From: Lysobacteraceae bacterium | GTDB lineage: Bacteria; Bdellovibrionota; UBA1018; JAGTJX01 | Reading direction: 5' to 3' | NCBI GenBank assembly: GCA_023657465.1 | Contig: JAGTJX010000001.1 | Location: forward strand, 359,090-423,089 | Length of the DNA stretch: 64,000 nucleotides | In this document: positions 60,374-64,000 of the stretch, in pieces | Position numbering within the stretch: the stretch's first letter is position 1 | Layout: each line of letters begins with the position of its first letter | Translations under genes and position numbers: made by a program | The notes under the pieces: generated by a model | What the model was told of the DNA's origin: nothing | Databases searched by the model: none | Seen by the model: only the letters and a program-made list of their open reading frames with translations

Positions 60374-62686
60374 TTAGTAAGTGACTCCGAAACGATATCT
60401 GAGTAATCCAAGAGTTCCATAATTTTGCCTAGAAATACTCACTGTACTAGATTGAGTAACTCTTTGAGACTCCCAAAAACTCTCTATCCCAAACTCAAGA
60501 CTCTTGTAAATGGGGTGAAACACCTTGGCTCTCACTACACCCATAGAAGGATATTGATACTGCCCAGAAACTGAAAGCATTGTTTTGTTTAAAAGTTTTC
60601 TTATTTCGAGTTCTACCGTTGGCCCTATTACTGATCTTACATCTGTGGTTCCGTCGTTATTGATTTGTAAGTAAGACTTCTGAGCGGCACCAAGCTTACC
60701 TATGAGAATTAACCCGCCAAGAACATTTAAATAATACCTTTGATTAAGAGCTACTCCCATTTCAATTGCTGTTCGGTCAGACAAATTGTGTAAGTAATAA
60801 CTCGACTCTAAATCAAAAGATACTCCTGTGTACCTTCCAAGCCAGTATTCTCCCCTAACACCGTTTCTAAATGATATTCCATTTGCTTGATTTGTTGTTG
60901 TAGGAAGACCAGCTGGTGTTGACACAGTTGTAGTAGTCATTGGCATCACACCTCCTGCGATTTCAAGAACTCCATGATTAGCTTTGAGTGGGTCTCTCGT
61001 AACTGGATCAAGTTCAGTCGTGTTAATATTTGCTATTTTTCTTGTTCCTTCGCTGAGTCTCTCACTCACATTGAAACTATTCATGTCCCCAAATTTGTAT
61101 TTTACTGAGACATCGATAGCGGCGCTATTTCCTAAGAATCTATCAGGATTAGTTCCGTTTCCACTGAATATTTGCCTTAAGTCGTATCGGACACCAAGTG
61201 CAGCTGAAATCTTAGGACTGAGGTGATGAGTAATCTCTAAATGTGGCCTTAAGACTCCACTCTCCCAGTACCGAGCAATACTTGAGCCATCAGAAGAAGC
61301 CAGAGGTCTAAAGTAAAGAACTCCAAGATCTAAGTCAAAATCTTCGCTCAACGGCTTGATCGCTCCAATTTCAGAAACTATTCCATAGTAAGGAATGAGT
61401 GAACTATTTGGTTTAAAAAATGTGCCTGAACCAAATCCTGATTTAAAATAAAACTTCCAAGCGCTTACACTCTGACTGAATCTCCATCTTGTTTTGGCCA
61501 TGAGGCCAAAAATATTTAAACTAAAGTTACTATTCTGTGTATTAAACGTAAGACTCTCGTAAAATCCTTCTACTCCAATATTTTTTGATAACCAATATTC
61601 ACCTTTGACATTAAATCCCCAACCCATTCCCGTTGATGATCCGCCTCCGTTTGTTCTTGGGCCCTCTAGTCTGCCAGAAAATTGCATATTGTTAGCGCCG
61701 ATCTGAATAGCTCCTTCGCCGACTTTTCCAACTCCCTGATCAGGTACAGGACTGAATTCTAACTCCGATGTTGCACTCTGATCTCCGTTACTTGCAATGG
61801 CTCTTACTTTCCAGCGGTACTTATGTGAGAGCTTAGAGATCGGGACTTCCAACTCATTCTTATCTACAGTCCACGTTCTCTCTCTTGTTCCAGATGCAAT
61901 TGATCTTCCATCAATTGGTTCTAGAGAGACTTCATACTTGTCTGCACCTTTTACATTCTTCCAAGCAAGTCTGATGTTAGAATCTTCGGACATCGATATA
62001 TAGCCATAAGGCTCTAGACCTATTGGTTGCTCGACCTTTGGTTTTTCTTTTGGTTTGGATTCAGCAACTGTTGGTGAGTTTCTGTTTTCACTGACAATGA
62101 GTGAGACTGGTTTTACTACTTTAGATCCGATTTTTTTATATCCCGCCTCAATGAGTGAAGAAACACTATATTCAAACTGTCCCACAGGCAGTTGATCGAT
62201 TTTGACTTTTGTTCCTGTAATTTCTTTTTTGTATACAGACTCACCTGTGACTTTGTTTTTTACTTCGATTTGATAGAGTTTTACAAAATCGACATTTTTC
62301 CACTTAATTGAAACTCCTGGAAATACTCCCTTGTGTTCGATTATTTCTGGTGTCTCACCCGACTCCAATTGTGGTGCCGGGGCAGTAACGATCAAGTTTT
62401 TACCGACGCTCCATCTACCACCCCTACGGAGTTTATCAATCGCTCTTATTCTATAGGCATAGGCACCAGGATCAAGGCTGGTCTCAAACGCTGTTTTTGG
62501 GAGTTTCTGAAGAATGATTTCTTTTCCATTTTGGGTGATTTCGACTTCATATTGAGTGGCGCCCTTCACCTCAGACCACTTGATGGTTATTGGCTTGGCT
62601 TGTAATATAGGAGAGTTAATAGACAATATAGCGGCCCATAGGCTCGCTTTAACAAATATACGTCTATAGGCACTATAAAGTTCCAC
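60374..62686 (-). CDS. Outer-membrane protein with fibronectin-like N-terminal modules
   Basis: A 770-residue exported protein with a signal-like N-terminus (ASLWAAILSINSPILQA). Residues ~30-310 hold about three beta-sandwich modules with repeated text such as TIKWSEVKGATQYEVEIT, VSIKWKNVDFVKLYQIEV and RLAWKNVKGADKYEVSL. The rest (about 330-770) alternates in outer-membrane style with aromatic girdles (KGEYWLSKNIGVEGFYESL, RGEYWLGRYTGVSFDLES), which looks like two related barrel halves. It ends LLRYRFGVTY. It converges on the cyclase 14 bp away. The FN3-like modules echo those of the FecR-like protein. Confidence 0.72.
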   Translation of the reverse strand: MELYSAYRRIFVKASLWAAILSINSPILQAKPITIKWSEVKGATQYEVEITQNGKEIILQKLPKTAFETSLDPGAYAYRIRAIDKLRRGGRWSVGKNLIVTAPAPQLESGETPEIIEHKGVFPGVSIKWKNVDFVKLYQIEVKNKVTGESVYKKEITGTKVKIDQLPVGQFEYSVSSLIEAGYKKIGSKVVKPVSLIVSENRNSPTVAESKPKEKPKVEQPIGLEPYGYISMSEDSNIRLAWKNVKGADKYEVSLEPIDGRSIASGTRERTWTVDKNELEVPISKLSHKYRWKVRAIASNGDQSATSELEFSPVPDQGVGKVGEGAIQIGANNMQFSGRLEGPRTNGGGSSTGMGWGFNVKGEYWLSKNIGVEGFYESLTFNTQNSNFSLNIFGLMAKTRWRFSQSVSAWKFYFKSGFGSGTFFKPNSSLIPYYGIVSEIGAIKPLSEDFDLDLGVLYFRPLASSDGSSIARYWESGVLRPHLEITHHLSPKISAALGVRYDLRQIFSGNGTNPDRFLGNSAAIDVSVKYKFGDMNSFNVSERLSEGTRKIANINTTELDPVTRDPLKANHGVLEIAGGVMPMTTTTVSTPAGLPTTTNQANGISFRNGVRGEYWLGRYTGVSFDLESSYYLHNLSDRTAIEMGVALNQRYYLNVLGGLILIGKLGAAQKSYLQINNDGTTDVRSVIGPTVELEIRKLLNKTMLSVSGQYQYPSMGVVRAKVFHPIYKSLEFGIESFWESQRVTQSSTVSISRQNYGTLGLLRYRFGVTY

Positions 62687-62749
62687 GTCTCCCTATCGGA
62701 GCAGCTCAATAAATTCTTTATGTTTTCAGATAGTTAAGATAGGTTAATA

Positions 62750-62762
62750 TTGTAGACTACAA
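62750..62762. promoter_or_regulatory. 13-bp palindrome between divergent genes
   Basis: TTGTAGACTACAA is a perfect palindrome around a central base. It lies midway between the start codons of the outer-membrane protein (62686) and the propeller lipoprotein (62793), a position suited to an operator. Evidence is symmetry and location only. Confidence 0.3.
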
Positions 62763-62792
62763 CTAATTTACTCTGGTATTATATCAATAAAT

Positions 62793-64000
62793 ATGTGGCC
62801 TAGGTCTTTTAGCCTCATTTTAAAAACTTCATTCTTAGCCGCCATTGCGGCTTCTACTCAGTCTTGTTCTCTGATGAGGGCGACTGCAATACTTACTCTC
62901 TCTGGAGTACCAGGTGCTTTTACTCTAAAAATTTTTTCCCCTAGCGCTTCAGTAAACGCAGTTACAAAAATTGTTACAGACCCATACGGAAATTCATACA
63001 TCACTGGAGTGACAACTGGCGTAATATCTCCAGCAACTATTCTAGCTGCTGGTGGAGGACAAGAAATTTTTGTTTCCAAAGTCGACTCATCAGGAACTGT
63101 ACTCTGGACTACACAGTTCGGAGGAGGAGCAAATGATGTTGCCAAAGGAATCGCACTTGATAGTGAGCTCAATGTTTATATCGCAGGAAAAATCTCTGGT
63201 TTTCCTGGAAGCTACTGCAACTCATCTAACATTCGCGTAGGTTTAACTGACTCCTTTCTTATGAAACTCGCGAACTCTAACGGACAATGTGCATGGATAA
63301 GAAATTGGGGCATACCCTTTCAAACCTCTTGGGCAAATGCGATTGCCATAGATCGAAACAATAGTATTTATGTAGCTGGAGAAACAAACTATTTCGGTAC
63401 AGGCAACTGTATGATCAACTCAATGTGCTCTGGTATTGCTCAAAATTCTTATATTAAAAAATTTCATAAAAACGGAACAACGAGTATTTATGGACTTTGG
63501 AATGGACCTATAAATACAGGCGGACTAGAAGTTGGCTCGTTTGGTGCTGCAACCAGTAGAATCACTGGTATTGTGATCGACAGTAATTTAGACGTTATTG
63601 TAAGTGGAACTACTACGGGTGCATATTTCGGGTATTCTTTAATGGGTGGACAAGATATTTTCCTTCTCAAAATTTCAGGATATGACGCTTCAACTATTTG
63701 GGTGCGGCAGTATGGCGGTGCGAATACCGATGAAATTACAGACCTAGCCATTGACTCAAAGGATAATGTTTATTTTGTTGGAAGTATCAAAAGCTCATCT
63801 TTCTGGGGTCCAGTATATGGCCTCACTGACGGTTATATTGCGAAAGTTACAACCGCAGGAGACTTCTGTTGGGTCTATAAATACGGTTCGGCCGTGAATG
63901 ACTTCTATTTAAATGTTAACATCGACTATCAAGACAATATTTATATTTATGGAATTACTATGGGTGGATACGCCAACCCCTCTCTTATAGGTATTAATCA
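62793..64000 (+). CDS. Beta-propeller-repeat (SBBP) lipoprotein, 3' truncated
   Basis: The frame is open to the window end, giving at least 402 residues. The N-terminus is lipoprotein-like (FLAAIAASTQSC, a weak lipobox with the cysteine at residue 25). The rest repeats the SBBP pattern '.W..q.GG...D....IA.D..gNvYv.G': TVLWTTQFGGGANDVAKGIA, LNVYIAGKISG, IWVRQYGGANTDEITDLAID, and NVYFVGSIKSSS. Such proteins are surface or periplasmic, with unknown function in most species. ATG at 62793 has no clear ribosome site. It is transcribed away from the FN3-like outer-membrane protein. Confidence 0.82.
   Translation, partial: MWPRSFSLILKTSFLAAIAASTQSCSLMRATAILTLSGVPGAFTLKIFSPSASVNAVTKIVTDPYGNSYITGVTTGVISPATILAAGGGQEIFVSKVDSSGTVLWTTQFGGGANDVAKGIALDSELNVYIAGKISGFPGSYCNSSNIRVGLTDSFLMKLANSNGQCAWIRNWGIPFQTSWANAIAIDRNNSIYVAGETNYFGTGNCMINSMCSGIAQNSYIKKFHKNGTTSIYGLWNGPINTGGLEVGSFGAATSRITGIVIDSNLDVIVSGTTTGAYFGYSLMGGQDIFLLKISGYDASTIWVRQYGGANTDEITDLAIDSKDNVYFVGSIKSSSFWGPVYGLTDGYIAKVTTAGDFCWVYKYGSAVNDFYLNVNIDYQDNIYIYGITMGGYANPSLIGIN

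Overview
The window reads as a chromosomal segment of a Gram-negative bacterium: a 14-gene respiratory complex I operon, LPS-type glycosyltransferases, outer-membrane barrels, lipoproteins and the murein transglycosylase MltA are all present. The mix of FecR/fibronectin-like envelope proteins, a class III adenylate cyclase, a beta-propeller-repeat lipoprotein and a short NuoG suggests a deltaproteobacterial or Bdellovibrionota-type lineage. That placement is inference from gene content only; no database was searched.

Region 1 (1-17.97 kb) is core genome. It holds the end of an extra NuoN/NuoM-like antiporter subunit, then nuoA-B-C-D-E-F-G-H-I-J-K-L-M-N, tightly packed and often overlapping. 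A large membrane-anchored TPR protein, serS and tRNA-Ser(UGA) follow on the same strand. Region 2 (17.96-31.54 kb) is a mobile island lying between two convergent tRNA-Ser genes (UGA on +, GCU on -). Each tRNA 3' end runs into the same ~174-bp sequence, giving a 13.6-kb segment bounded by near-identical inverted repeats that end in TGCTAC repeats at 11-bp spacing, as expected of integrase arm-type sites. Inside are a DUF4160/ribbon-helix-helix toxin-antitoxin-like pair with its own operator, a secreted protein with ADP-ribosyltransferase-like motifs, a REP-like hairpin, a tiny excisionase-like gene, a tyrosine integrase, a miniature tRNA-Ser-like att remnant that doubles as a terminator, a serine recombinase and an ankyrin-like secreted protein. 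The island also holds a remarkable 7.4-kb nest of insertion sequences: two identical 2457-bp IS66-family copies interrupt one older transposase gene, and the nest is bracketed by perfect-looking 675-bp inverted arms that each carry the same orphan gene.

Region 3 (31.7-44.1 kb) contains mltA and a peptide-binding lipoprotein whose start codons lie only 3 bp apart, an HDOD-like/STAS-like/small-protein operon, and an MscS channel and an outer-membrane barrel that each carry an apparent one-base frameshift in a T run. The selenium genes selU-selD and a fatty-acid beta-oxidation pair (fadB-like, fadA) follow. Region 4 (44.0-54.6 kb, minus strand) carries a minimal RecQ-like helicase, an envelope-glycan cluster (flippase-like membrane protein, stand-alone glutamine amidotransferase, two GT2 proteins, one GT9), an unknown gene, pyrC, glpK and an arginase-family enzyme. 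Region 5 (54.7-64.0 kb) looks like an envelope signalling cluster: GYF_2-domain membrane protein plus PilZ protein, FecR-like membrane protein facing a class III adenylate cyclase, a large outer-membrane protein with fibronectin-like N-terminal modules, and the start of a beta-propeller-repeat lipoprotein that runs off the window.

All positions and motifs were read by eye from the sequence. Family names rest on motif recognition, and percent identities are hand counts.
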